A stretch of 45,093 nucleotides of DNA from contig NZ_WACP01000025.1 of NCBI RefSeq assembly GCF_008973665.1, forward strand, positions 1 to 45,093. The letters are read 5' to 3'. The notes beneath the pieces are model-generated. The model ran no database searches and was not told the origin of the DNA. It saw nothing but the letters and a program-made list of their open reading frames with translations. Below are positions 1-7,615 of the stretch, piece by piece; positions within the stretch are counted from its first letter, which is position 1; every line of letters begins with the position of its first letter. Origin of the DNA: Paenibacillus tengchongensis (lineage in GTDB: Bacteria; Bacillota; Bacilli; Paenibacillales; Paenibacillaceae). A program made the translations under genes and the position numbers.

Positions 1-60
1 CTCCAGCGCCGATGGTACTTGGACCGAAGGGTCCTGGGAGAGTAGGACGCCGCCAAGCAC
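1..60 (+). rRNA. rrf: 5S ribosomal RNA, 3' end (partial)
   Basis: The window opens inside a 5S rRNA. The segment holds the conserved 3' half, with the GGGAGAGTAGGAC motif at about 38-50 and the closing GCCAAGC-type end, directly followed by a strong terminator. The 5' part lies outside the window. In B. subtilis the rrnO operon likewise sits just upstream of guaB, so the next gene supports the call. The exact last base (59-61) is not certain. Confidence 0.93.
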
Positions 61-65
61 TGAAG

Positions 66-97
66 ACCACTGTTGATTAGTCAACAGTGGTTTTTTG
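66..97 (+). terminator. rRNA operon terminator
   Basis: An 11-bp perfect stem (66-76 with 81-91) with a four-base loop is followed by a run of six T. It lies immediately after the 5S rRNA and ends the ribosomal operon entering from the left. Confidence 0.93.
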
Positions 98-236
98 TTG
101 TTTCTGGATTTTAAGGGCACCATAATCATATGCTTCTTTGAGGTTGCAAAGTTGTCCGTGCCTTATGGACATTCGTCCAAGAATTCGCTTACCCTGTGAC
201 TGTTTTCTGAATACCTGCTGTGAGGATGTAATATTC

Positions 237-265
237 TTGACAGGCCAAAAGCCCTTTGCTAAGAT
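237..265 (+). promoter_or_regulatory. sigma-A promoter of guaB
   Basis: A perfect -35 box TTGACA (237-242) is followed by a 17-base spacer and TAAGAT (260-265). Transcription should begin near 272, giving a leader of about 160 bases before guaB. I see no known riboswitch or terminator in that leader. The rest of the 98-433 gap holds no convincing gene. Confidence 0.75.
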
Positions 266-433
266 TGCAATAATATATTTTTGGACATGCATCTCAAACC
301 TTATGAAGTATAAAGGAACTGGACGGCTGTGCTGCCTTAAACGGTGTCTATCCGGTGCGGACGTTAACCAGGGTTTTTTCATTTATAAAGTTTGCGGGCG
401 GTTAAATACAACAATCGAGGAGGCATGACCCAG

Positions 434-1891
434 GTGTGGGAAGATAAGTTTGGCAAAGAAGGATTGACGTTTGATGATGTACTGCTGGTACCGCGTAAAT
501 CAGAGGTGCTGCCGAAGGAAGTGGACCTTTCCACTGTACTGAGCGACAAGGTGAAACTCAATATTCCGCTGATTAGTGCCGGAATGGATACCGTAACGGA
601 AGCCGCAATGGCCATCGCTATTGCCCGTGAAGGAGGCATCGGCATTATTCACAAGAATATGTCCGTGGAACAGCAGGCCGAAGAGGTGGACCGTGTTAAA
701 CGTTCCGAGAGCGGTGTTATTACCAATCCTTTCTCCCTTACTCCTGACCATCTGGTATCCGATGCCGAACGGCTGATGGGCAAATACCGTATTTCCGGTG
801 TGCCGATTGTGGATGAGAATAGCAAGCTCGTAGGTATTATCACCAACCGGGATATGCGCTTCATCCATGACTACAGCTCGCCTATCCGCGAGTATATGAC
901 CCGCGATAACCTGGTGACTGCACCAGTCGGAACGACTCTGCAGGAAGCAGAAGGAATACTGCAGCGCCATAAGATTGAGAAGTTGCCTCTGGTAGACGAT
1001 AACAATATTCTCAAAGGGCTTATTACCATTAAAGATATCGAGAAGGCAATTCAGTTCCCGAACGGTGCCAAGGATGCTCAAGGACGGCTGCTCGTGGGTG
1101 CCGCAATTGGTGTCTCCAAGGACGCAGAAGAACGGGCGGATGCCTTGGTCAAGGCCGGCGTGGACATGATCGTTCTTGACTCCGCACATGGACACCACAT
1201 CAACATTATTGATGCGGTGCGCAAGCTGCGCCAGCGTTATCCGGAACTCACAATCGTTGCCGGGAATGTGGCTACTGGCGACGCTACCCGCGAACTGATC
1301 GAGGCGGGAGCATCTGTAGTCAAAGTCGGTATCGGACCGGGTTCGATCTGTACGACACGCGTCATCGCCGGTATCGGTGTACCGCAAATTACAGCAATTT
1401 ATGATTGTGCTTCGGTTGCACGTGAATATGGAGTGCCGATTATCGCCGACGGCGGGATCAAATACTCCGGTGAGATAACGAAGGCCATCGCCGCTGGCGC
1501 TTCGGCAGTAATGATGGGCAGCCTGTTCGCCGGAACGGAAGAAAGTCCGGGAGAATCGGAGATCTACCAAGGACGTAAATTCAAAGTATACCGCGGAATG
1601 GGCAGCATGAGCGCTATGAAGCAAGGAAGCAAGGACCGTTACTTCCAGGATGATGATAAGAAGCTGGTTCCGGAAGGGATTGAAGGCAGAGTTGCCTTCA
1701 AGGGGCCTCTGTCGGATACCGTTCATCAGCTGATCGGCGGCCTGCGCTCTGGTATGGGCTACTGCGGCACGAAGAATCTGGAGGGGCTGCGAAACGACAC
1801 CTCCTTCATCCGGATTACGGGCGCGGGTCTGCGTGAAAGCCATCCGCATGATGTGCAGATCACGAAGGAAGCACCTAACTATTCCCTGTAA
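434..1891 (+). CDS. guaB: IMP dehydrogenase
   Basis: GuaB oxidises IMP to XMP with NAD, the committed step of GMP synthesis, in the cytosol as a tetramer. The 485-residue product matches the family length. It has the N-terminal barrel start (LTFDDVLLVP), a pair of CBS domains inserted at about residues 95-205, and the active-site loop GPGSICTTR with catalytic Cys306, followed by the mobile flap. I place the start at the GTG at 434, which gives MWEDKF as in other Bacillales and lies 10 bases after a GAGGAGG site (417-423). The in-frame ATG at 425 is only one base from that site. The gene is monocistronic, with its own promoter and terminator. The position right after an rrn operon matches B. 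subtilis. Confidence 0.97.
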   Translation: MWEDKFGKEGLTFDDVLLVPRKSEVLPKEVDLSTVLSDKVKLNIPLISAGMDTVTEAAMAIAIAREGGIGIIHKNMSVEQQAEEVDRVKRSESGVITNPFSLTPDHLVSDAERLMGKYRISGVPIVDENSKLVGIITNRDMRFIHDYSSPIREYMTRDNLVTAPVGTTLQEAEGILQRHKIEKLPLVDDNNILKGLITIKDIEKAIQFPNGAKDAQGRLLVGAAIGVSKDAEERADALVKAGVDMIVLDSAHGHHINIIDAVRKLRQRYPELTIVAGNVATGDATRELIEAGASVVKVGIGPGSICTTRVIAGIGVPQITAIYDCASVAREYGVPIIADGGIKYSGEITKAIAAGASAVMMGSLFAGTEESPGESEIYQGRKFKVYRGMGSMSAMKQGSKDRYFQDDDKKLVPEGIEGRVAFKGPLSDTVHQLIGGLRSGMGYCGTKNLEGLRNDTSFIRITGAGLRESHPHDVQITKEAPNYSL

Positions 1892-1917
1892 TTCGGCAAG
1901 AATCGGTCAAATTATGG

Positions 1918-1953
1918 CAAGCAGGACGAATTTCGTCCTGCTTGTCTTTTTTT
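1918..1953 (+). terminator. guaB terminator
   Basis: A 13-bp perfect stem (1918-1930 with 1932-1944) is followed by TCTTTTTTT. It ends guaB and sits directly before the dacA promoter region. Confidence 0.92.
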
Positions 1954-1966
1954 GATGATACCCCTG

Positions 1967-1975
1967 TGTTAGAAT
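1967..1975 (+). promoter_or_regulatory. candidate extended -10 promoter of dacA
   Basis: TGT followed by TAGAAT forms an extended -10 element 42 bases before the dacA start. There is no clear -35; the spot where it should be is the T-run of the guaB terminator. Confidence 0.4.
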
Positions 1976-2016
1976 AGAACAAGCACTGATTAAGGATTAA
2001 AGGAGAGTAGTATTCA

Positions 2017-3396
2017 TTGAAGTATAAATATAGCGGTAAGCAATTTGTAATTAGAACAGCGACAGTAGGTCTGCTTTTAAATATGTTATTATCCCCGGGA
2101 AGTGCGGCTTTCGCCAATGCGGTAGAGCCGACAGCGACGGCGGAGACGGGTGCAGCAACCACAGCTCCGGCTGCGAACGCAGTAAAGATCCCTTCGGTCA
2201 GCTCACTGGAGCTGAATTTAAAGTCGGCCATATTAATTGAAGCGACAACGGGTGAAGTGCTTATGGCTGTTAACGCGGATGAAGCCTTGCCTCCGGCGAG
2301 TATGACCAAGATGATGACGGAATATCTGGTTACTGAGGCTGTCAACAATGGGCAGATTTCCTGGGACCAGCAGGTCACCGTTAAAGAGAATGCCTCTAAA
2401 CAGGTCGGCTCGCGTATCTACTTGGCTGAAGGAGATGTACATACCGTTAGAGAATTGTACATAGCAATGGCCGTCGGCTCTGCCAACGATGCCACGGTAG
2501 CTCTGGCCGAGCTGGTATCCGGCTCCGAGCAGGAATTCGTGAAGTTAATGAACGAAACTGCAAAGAAAATGGGCATGGAAACGGCACACTTCATCAACTC
2601 CACCGGTCTGGATCGGGCTGATATGCCGAAGGCCTACCAGCCGGAAGCGGAAGGCGAAACCATCATGTCAGCGCGCGATGCAGCTACCCTGGCCAGGTTC
2701 ATCGTAACTGACCACCCTGATTTCACAGAGTTTACAACAATCCCTTCCTATAAATTCCGTGAACGCGACGATAAGCCGATGATTAACTACAACTGGATGC
2801 TTGAATCGAATAAAGACATTCCCAACTTCAAAGCCTATGCCTATGAAGGACTCGACGGGTTGAAGACCGGGCATACAACCAAAGCCGGCAACTGCTTTAC
2901 GGGCACGGCAGTACGTGATGGCATGCGGCTGATCAGTGTAGTCATGGGGGCCGATTCCGAAGAACACCGTTTCACCGAGACGAAGAAGGTACTGGACTAT
3001 GGCTTTAACAACTTCGAGATCAAGCAGGTTGCTGCTCCAAAAGCCGTAATCCCAGGCAATGAAACAGTGCCTGTAGAGAAGGGTAAGAAGAAGGAGGTCT
3101 CGGTCGTTACCGATGCCGGTGTCACGTTTATTGTCCCTAAAGGAACAACGAATCCGCAGGTCACTACAGCAGTTGCGGTGAATGATGCTTCAACGCTTGT
3201 CGCTCCAATCGCTGCAGCAAGCAACGTGGGCAAAGTAACCTACACGTATGAAGTGGAAGGCATGAACAAGCAGGAACAGACGGTCAATCTGATTACTGCA
3301 GAGGAGGCACCGAAGGCAGGCTGGTTCAAGCTGCTGATGCGGGGCATCGGCGAGTTTTTCGGTGATCTTTTTTCAGGAATTAAGAACCTTTTCTAA
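2017..3396 (+). CDS. dacA: D-alanyl-D-alanine carboxypeptidase (PBP5 type)
   Basis: This low-molecular-weight penicillin-binding protein trims the terminal D-Ala from peptidoglycan stem peptides outside the cell. The 459-residue product has an N-terminal signal sequence (hydrophobic stretch about 11-34, AFA-N cleavage region) and the peptidase S11 motifs in order: SMTK (catalytic Ser95, Lys98), SAN (155-157) and KTG (283-285). A C-terminal all-beta domain follows, then a terminal amphipathic helix (about 435-459) that should anchor it to the membrane. The start is a TTG at 2017, nine bases after an AAAGGAGAG site; no ATG is better placed. The gene follows guaB as in B. subtilis. The pdxS-pdxT pair that follows dacA there is absent here. 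Confidence 0.95.
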   Translation: MKYKYSGKQFVIRTATVGLLLNMLLSPGSAAFANAVEPTATAETGAATTAPAANAVKIPSVSSLELNLKSAILIEATTGEVLMAVNADEALPPASMTKMMTEYLVTEAVNNGQISWDQQVTVKENASKQVGSRIYLAEGDVHTVRELYIAMAVGSANDATVALAELVSGSEQEFVKLMNETAKKMGMETAHFINSTGLDRADMPKAYQPEAEGETIMSARDAATLARFIVTDHPDFTEFTTIPSYKFRERDDKPMINYNWMLESNKDIPNFKAYAYEGLDGLKTGHTTKAGNCFTGTAVRDGMRLISVVMGADSEEHRFTETKKVLDYGFNNFEIKQVAAPKAVIPGNETVPVEKGKKKEVSVVTDAGVTFIVPKGTTNPQVTTAVAVNDASTLVAPIAAASNVGKVTYTYEVEGMNKQEQTVNLITAEEAPKAGWFKLLMRGIGEFFGDLFSGIKNLF

Positions 3397-3435
3397 ATTT
3401 GCTGCGCAAGGCAGGGCATAATGAAAGTAAACAGG

Positions 3436-3464
3436 TTGTGAATACAACTGCCTTAAAGTAAAAT
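3436..3464 (+). promoter_or_regulatory. candidate sigma-A promoter of serS
   Basis: TTGTGA (3436-3441), a 17-base spacer and TAAAAT (3459-3464). It predicts a start near 3471 and a leader of about 90 bases that contains the 3501-3532 hairpin. Confidence 0.5.
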
Positions 3465-3500
3465 TAAAAGTTAGAGGAACTGCATACAAGAACATCCGGG

Positions 3501-3532
3501 CTCTTTCAAGGCTGTGCCCAGCCTTGAAAGAG
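3501..3532 (+). terminator. terminator-like hairpin in the dacA-serS gap
   Basis: A perfect 13-bp stem (3501-3513 with 3520-3532) with a six-base loop is followed by TTT and, after GGGCTG, by TTTTT. It can end dacA transcription. If the promoter at 3436 is used it lies inside the serS leader, 16 bases before the ribosome binding site, and could act as an attenuator. No T-box sequence accompanies it. Confidence 0.7.
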
Positions 3533-3560
3533 TTTGGGCTGTTTTTCAGGAGGGAAACTT

Positions 3561-4850
3561 GTGCTAGATGTCAAAGTATTGCGCAGTGACTATGCAAGAG
3601 TAGAGGATGCTCTGAATAAACGGGGCAAATCGCTGGATCTGATATCCGGATTTCCGCAGCTGGACCTGCGCCGCCGCGAATTACTGCAGGAAACCGAAGG
3701 ATTGAAGAACCGCCGGAATACCGTTTCCGGAGATGTGGCCAAGAAGAAGAAGAACGGTGAGCCAGCCGATGATCTGATTGCTGAAATGCGGACCGTCTCG
3801 GACCGGATTAAAGAACTGGATGATGAAGTCCGCGAGCTGGAGACACAAATTGAAGAACTGACGATGAGCATTCCGAATATTCCCCATGAATCGGTGCCGG
3901 TGGGCAAATCCGAGGAAGAGAATGTGGAGGTCCGCCGCTGGTCAGAGCCCCGTAACTTCAGCTTCACTCCGAAGTCCCACTGGGAGCTTGCCCAGAGCCT
4001 GGACATTCTGGACTTTGAAGCTGCCGGCAAGGTTACCGGGTCCCGGTTTACCTTCTATAAAGGGCTTGGAGCCCGGCTGGAGCGTGCATTAATCAGCTTC
4101 ATGATGGATTTGCACAGCGATGAGCACGGTTACGAAGAAATGCTGCCGCCTTACATTGTCAATAAGGACAGCCTGTATGGCACTGGACAGCTTCCGAAGT
4201 TTGAGGAGGATCTCTTCAAGCTCCGGGATACCGAATACTATCTGATTCCGACAGCTGAAGTTCCGGTAACGAACTATTACCGTGAGGAAATCTTAAGCGC
4301 ATCAGACCTGCCGAAGTACCATGTGGCCTACAGCTCGTGTTTCCGTTCTGAAGCCGGATCGGCTGGCCGGGATACCCGCGGGCTGATCCGTCAGCATCAA
4401 TTCAACAAGGTGGAGCTGGTGAAGATTACATTGCCGGAATCCTCTTATGAAGAGCTGGAGAAGATGACTGCGGACGCTGAGCATGTACTGCAGCTGCTGG
4501 GTCTGCCATACCGTGTTCTTTCGCTGTGCACTGGCGATATGGGCTTTACTGCAGCCAAAACTTATGACCTGGAGGTCTGGCTGCCGGAAAGCGGCATGTA
4601 CCGTGAGATTTCCTCCTGCTCTAACACTGAGGACTTCCAGGCGCGCCGGGCCAATATCCGTTTCCGTAAGGAGCCAAAGGCTAAGCCGGAATTTGCGCAC
4701 ACCCTGAACGGGTCTGCGTTGGCTGTGGGCCGCACTGTAGCGGCTATCCTGGAGAATTACCAGCAGGAAGACGGCACGGTGCTGATTCCTGAGGCACTTC
4801 AGCCCTATATGGGAAATGTGAAGGCCATAACGCAGAAGGTGTCCCAATAA
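3561..4850 (+). CDS. serS: seryl-tRNA synthetase
   Basis: SerS charges tRNA-Ser with serine and is a class II aminoacyl-tRNA synthetase acting as a homodimer. The 429-residue product has the N-terminal long antiparallel coiled coil (about residues 30-105) that grips the tRNA variable arm. Class II motif 2 is visible around FRSEAGSAGRDTRGL and motif 3 around NGSALAVGRTVAAI. The start is a GTG at 3561, five bases after AGGAGGG (3549-3555); it gives MLDVKVLR, which fits the family start. The cognate tRNA-Ser(UGA) gene follows within 66 bases. Unlike many Bacillales serS genes, it has no visible T-box leader. Confidence 0.97.
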   Translation: MLDVKVLRSDYARVEDALNKRGKSLDLISGFPQLDLRRRELLQETEGLKNRRNTVSGDVAKKKKNGEPADDLIAEMRTVSDRIKELDDEVRELETQIEELTMSIPNIPHESVPVGKSEEENVEVRRWSEPRNFSFTPKSHWELAQSLDILDFEAAGKVTGSRFTFYKGLGARLERALISFMMDLHSDEHGYEEMLPPYIVNKDSLYGTGQLPKFEEDLFKLRDTEYYLIPTAEVPVTNYYREEILSASDLPKYHVAYSSCFRSEAGSAGRDTRGLIRQHQFNKVELVKITLPESSYEELEKMTADAEHVLQLLGLPYRVLSLCTGDMGFTAAKTYDLEVWLPESGMYREISSCSNTEDFQARRANIRFRKEPKAKPEFAHTLNGSALAVGRTVAAILENYQQEDGTVLIPEALQPYMGNVKAITQKVSQ

Positions 4851-4856
4851 GCACAG

Positions 4857-4886
4857 TTGCTTATTTTAAGAGTAGTGTGTTATAAT
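4857..4886 (+). promoter_or_regulatory. promoter of tRNA-Ser
   Basis: TTGCTT (4857-4862), an 18-base spacer and a perfect TATAAT (4881-4886), ending 29 bases before the mature tRNA. Confidence 0.75.
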
Positions 4887-4915
4887 TCTTAGTGCATGTG
4901 AAAAAATGAATTATT

Positions 4916-5004
4916 GGAGAGGTACCGAAGCGGTCATAACGGGGCGGTCTTGAAAACCGTTAGGGTGCAAGCCCACATGGGTTCGAATCCCATCCTCTCC
5001 GCCA
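4916..5004 (+). tRNA. tRNA-Ser (anticodon UGA)
   Basis: The acceptor stem GGAGAGG (4916-4922) pairs with CCTCTCC (4994-5000), followed by discriminator G and an encoded CCA (5002-5004). The anticodon stem 4944-4948/4956-4960 encloses a seven-base loop with anticodon TGA at 4951-4953. The molecule is 89 bases long with a long variable arm, as expected for a class II tRNA. The T-arm GGTTCGAATCC is intact. It reads UCA and related serine codons. Confidence 0.98.
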
Positions 5005-5023
5005 TACTCTAAGAAATTACGAT

Positions 5024-5051
5024 AACCGTCTTCTCCGGAAGGCGGTTTTTT
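5024..5051 (+). terminator. tRNA-Ser terminator
   Basis: A 10-bp stem (5024-5033 with 5038-5047, one G-T pair) with a TCCG loop and six T, 20 bases after the tRNA. Confidence 0.9.
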
Positions 5052-5153
5052 GTATAGACAGAAAGGATTTGTGGGGGAGATGGGTTCGGGGCTCCCGCAA
5101 AGCACCTGAATTAGCGTCTATGTTAAAGCTTCACTATGTGGGGGATTTTTACG

Positions 5154-5183
5154 GAATAAAAAGACCTCTTTCTCCGCAATGTA
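5154..5183 (+). promoter_or_regulatory. candidate sigma-G (forespore) promoter
   Basis: GAATA (5154-5158) fits the sigma-G -35 consensus GNATR. After 18 bases CAATGTA (5177-5183) fits the -10 consensus CATNNTA with one mismatch. It lies 28 bases before the small gene that is linked to an sspP-type spore protein gene. No sigma-A promoter is obvious here. Confidence 0.4.
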
Positions 5184-5210
5184 TTAGAGAAGGAGGGTGA
5201 CAACACAACT

Positions 5211-5552
5211 ATGAACCGACAATTGCAGCTTGACCAGCAAACTCTAGTCTCAGCATGGCAGGAGCGGCTGCCCGCATTAATGAATACCGGTGACAGCTTT
5301 CAGGTACAGGGTGACGGGGCTGACCCTAACAGTCTGTTGATTCATTTCAATGCCGCCGGGCATCAGGCCTATTCCCTTGATTTTCGCTGCACGTACGTGG
5401 ACAGCCGCGAGGTTGCCGTCAATCTGGTGGATGTCGAGCAGGATGGGCGTCATACCGATGAACGCGCTGAAGCCGTTCAATCGCTGGCGCAGCAGTATAC
5501 GAGACAAATACATGAATGCGCGCAGGCGTTACAGCCCTTGACCCATTCCTAG
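5211..5552 (+). CDS. hypothetical protein, 113 residues, linked to sspP
   Basis: I do not recognise a family. The product is soluble, Gln/Asp-rich and likely mixed alpha/beta: an N-terminal helix (about 5-25), a beta-rich middle (30-75) and a C-terminal helix (about 80-105). There is no signal peptide, membrane segment or cysteine cluster (only two Cys). The ATG at 5211 follows a strong GAAGGAGGGTGA site, with longer than usual spacing. The stop codon overlaps the ribosome binding site of the spore-protein gene 15 bases downstream, so the two genes form one unit. The upstream candidate sigma-G promoter suggests forespore expression, which is an inference. Confidence 0.75.
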   Translation: MNRQLQLDQQTLVSAWQERLPALMNTGDSFQVQGDGADPNSLLIHFNAAGHQAYSLDFRCTYVDSREVAVNLVDVEQDGRHTDERAEAVQSLAQQYTRQIHECAQALQPLTHS

Positions 5553-5567
5553 GAGGAGAAGCTGATC

Positions 5568-5717
5568 ATGAGTAAACCGAAAAGTGTACCGGTTCCCGGC
5601 ACCGAAACTGACCATGCGCCCCGAAAAGAGCATCATTCCTCGGCACCCAAGCCGCTTTCGGGCTCTAAAAAAGTAAAACAGGCTAATCATGTTGATCATA
5701 ATAATCCGCAAGGGTAG
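5568..5717 (+). CDS. sspP: small acid-soluble spore protein P family
   Basis: This 49-residue protein is very basic and polar. It contains the signature PLSGSKKVKQANH at residues 29-41, which closely matches the PLSGSKKVKNRNH core of B. subtilis SspP. The remainder is rich in Pro, His, Lys and Asn, as in that minor SASP. Such proteins are made in the forespore and retained in the spore core. The start ATG at 5568 is nine bases after AGGAGGAG (5551-5558), which itself overlaps the stop codon of the upstream 113-residue gene. A terminator follows 17 bases after the stop. In B. subtilis sspP is paired with sspO and lies elsewhere, so the neighbour here differs. Confidence 0.85.
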   Translation: MSKPKSVPVPGTETDHAPRKEHHSSAPKPLSGSKKVKQANHVDHNNPQG

Positions 5718-5734
5718 CAGGTTGCCCGGATTTG

Positions 5735-5761
5735 GGAGAAACGAAATGTTTCTCCTTTTTA
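5735..5761 (+). terminator. terminator after sspP
   Basis: An 8-bp stem GGAGAAAC/GTTTCTCC (5735-5742 with 5748-5755) is followed by TTTTTA. Confidence 0.85.
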
Positions 5762-5819
5762 CATAATGGTTTATCATTAGGGAGGGATGAATTTCTTTAC
5801 ATGGGAGAGGAGAACAACA

Positions 5820-6932
5820 ATGATTAAAAAATGGGGGCTATCCGCTGCGGCCTTGCTGCTAACAGCTGCAGTAATTCTGCCCGGATGCGGAAATAAGCAG
5901 GAGGCGCCGAAGGAAGCCCTGCAATCTGCAGCAGCCAAGGTAACGGAGCTTACCTCTTACGAGATGCAGAGCAAGGTGACGATTAATAACTTGTCGATCG
6001 AAGCACCGAGCGGTGAAGCCGCTGCTGACGACACTTATACATCGATGGTGCTTAACATGCTGCAGAACGCCGACCTGTCCGTAAACGGTGTATATCAGGC
6101 CGATCCGATGCAGACAGAAATGACAATGGTGCTTAATCTGAAGGGCGATCTGGCAATGTCTTTTACCATTCCGATGGTTCTGACCGCCGAGAAGATGTAC
6201 ATCAAGGTTCCATCGATTCCAATGCTGCCGCTTCCGGAGACGATCGTCGGCAAATTCATTGAATTTGACCTGAAGGAGCTGGCGGAGCAGGAGGGCACTG
6301 AATGGAACCCGGCTGCCATGGATACGCAGAAGACACAGCAGTTGTCCAATGAGGTGCTGAACGCATTGTTTGAAGAATATGACGAGTCGAAGTATTTTGC
6401 CAATATTGAACCGAAGGATGCTGCACTGCCGGAGAATGTGAAGGCAGAACAAGTCGTTCAGTTTAAGGTAACCAATGATAATGTCAAAGAAGCGCTCACG
6501 ATCCTTGTAAACAATGCGCTGCCTAAAATTCTGGACATTCTGGCCAAGGAAGAGTATCAGGATATGCTGCAAATCGACCCTGCTGACCTGGCTGAAGCCA
6601 AACAAGAGATTCAGTCCAGCGATTCCCGGGCCGAGGTCGATAAAGGTCTGGCCGATCTGGATAAATATCTGACCGTTAACCAGTTTGAGCTGAACACAGC
6701 GCTGGATAAGGATGATTTTCCGGTATATCAGGATCTTCTAATGGACATTAAGGTGAATGATCCGGAGATAGGCCAGAACGTCGGCCTGTCCCTGACGGCC
6801 AGCAATCAATACAGCAAGATTAACGAGGAGCAGACATTTACGATTGGAATCCCGCAAGGGGATGACGTGATTACGCTGGAAGAGCTGCAGAATGAGTTCG
6901 GCGGAATGTCTGACGGAGCAGTAACGTACTAA
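5820..6932 (+). CDS. lipoprotein of unknown function
   Basis: The 370-residue product starts with a lipoprotein signal peptide: positive MIKKW, a hydrophobic stretch, then lipobox LPGC with the lipidated Cys at residue 23. It should be anchored to the outer face of the membrane. The mature part begins with an ALQSAAAKVTELTSYEM segment, typical of Firmicute lipoproteins with LolA/LppX-like beta folds that test as 'DUF6612-like'; this placement is from memory and uncertain. Seven or so beta-rich Thr/Val repeats and an acidic surface follow. I choose the ATG at 5820 over the upstream in-frame ATG at 5787, because GGAGAGGAG (5804-5812) precedes it at normal spacing and it begins the signal peptide. 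The gene stands alone, with its own terminator. Confidence 0.88.
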   Translation: MIKKWGLSAAALLLTAAVILPGCGNKQEAPKEALQSAAAKVTELTSYEMQSKVTINNLSIEAPSGEAAADDTYTSMVLNMLQNADLSVNGVYQADPMQTEMTMVLNLKGDLAMSFTIPMVLTAEKMYIKVPSIPMLPLPETIVGKFIEFDLKELAEQEGTEWNPAAMDTQKTQQLSNEVLNALFEEYDESKYFANIEPKDAALPENVKAEQVVQFKVTNDNVKEALTILVNNALPKILDILAKEEYQDMLQIDPADLAEAKQEIQSSDSRAEVDKGLADLDKYLTVNQFELNTALDKDDFPVYQDLLMDIKVNDPEIGQNVGLSLTASNQYSKINEEQTFTIGIPQGDDVITLEELQNEFGGMSDGAVTY

Positions 6933-6940
6933 TTGGAAGT

Positions 6941-6987
6941 AATCCCGTATCTGTGCGAACCTTCGCACGGATGCGGGATTTTTTTTG
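6941..6987 (+). terminator. terminator after the lipoprotein gene
   Basis: A long hairpin with an outer stem AATCCCG/CGGGATT (6941-6947 with 6974-6980) and an inner stem TGTGCGAA/TTCGCACG is followed by TTTTTTT. Confidence 0.9.
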
Positions 6988-7023
6988 CGTTCGCGGACAA
7001 ATAGATCTGCTGCATGGATAGAT

Positions 7024-7581
7024 CTATCCGGTGACATCGTCAACCAGAATGGCGTATACGAGGTGGTCCTGCCACTCGCCGTTAATGCGGATATAACGCC
7101 GGGCGATGCCTTCCGCCTGAAAGCCGTTCTTCTCCAGTACGCGGCGGGAGCCGTGATTATGTTGCAGGATGGAGGCTTGCACCCTGTGCAGCCCAAGGAC
7201 GCGGAAGGCAAACTGGAGCACCAGCTTGACTGCTGCACTCATATGTCCACGGCCCTGCTGCCCGGCATCGATAAAATAGCCGAGATCGGCATACTGGCCG
7301 ACACCTCTTACGATATTGGAGAGGGTTGCTTGTCCGATCAGTGTACCCTCCTGCAAAAAAATGCCGAACATATAGGCCCGGTCCTGATCGGCGTCGTTCA
7401 GCCGCTGGCGGATAAGCTGCCGCTGGCTCTTCAGAGTGAAAAAGTCACTCTCGCGCAGTGGCTCGAACGGCTGGTGCTCTGCCCGGTTGCGTAACCGGAG
7501 CTGCAGCAGCTCTTCGGCATGCGGCAGCTCCAGAAGCGAGATATAAATACCTTGTGCGGTATCGCTGTAGTTGAATGACAT
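7024..7581 (-). CDS. GNAT family acetyltransferase, RimJ/RimL type
   Basis: The 185-residue product has the layout of ribosomal-protein N-acetyltransferases of the RimJ/RimL group: a helical N-terminus with LLQLRLRNRAEHQPFEP, the acetyl-CoA-binding QQGRGHMSAAVKLVL loop (a variant of Q/RxxGxG/A) and the C-terminal VLEKNGFQAEG motif. It should use acetyl-CoA to modify an amine; the true substrate is unknown. The start is the ATG at 7581, which lies seven to eight bases after AAGGAG on the minus strand. An upstream TTG (7599) would place that site inside the gene. It lies 34 bases downstream of tadA on the same strand and is probably cotranscribed with it. Confidence 0.9.
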   Translation of the reverse strand: MSFNYSDTAQGIYISLLELPHAEELLQLRLRNRAEHQPFEPLRESDFFTLKSQRQLIRQRLNDADQDRAYMFGIFLQEGTLIGQATLSNIVRGVGQYADLGYFIDAGQQGRGHMSAAVKLVLQFAFRVLGLHRVQASILQHNHGSRRVLEKNGFQAEGIARRYIRINGEWQDHLVYAILVDDVTG

Positions 7582-7615
7582 GGCAGTGCTCCTTTTCAAT
7601 GAGGTGGTATATTCG

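Noticed and set aside
500..1849. 449-residue open frame antisense to guaB
   Set aside because: It lies wholly inside guaB on the other strand, has no ribosome binding site or recognised motif, and is the expected shadow of GC-rich coding sequence. The same holds for the long antisense frames in argS (28414-29736) and the M1 peptidase gene (18233-19441).
3397..3560. T-box riboswitch upstream of serS
   Set aside because: The GGTGGNACCGCG T-box core and specifier loop are absent and the leader is too short; only a hairpin is seen.
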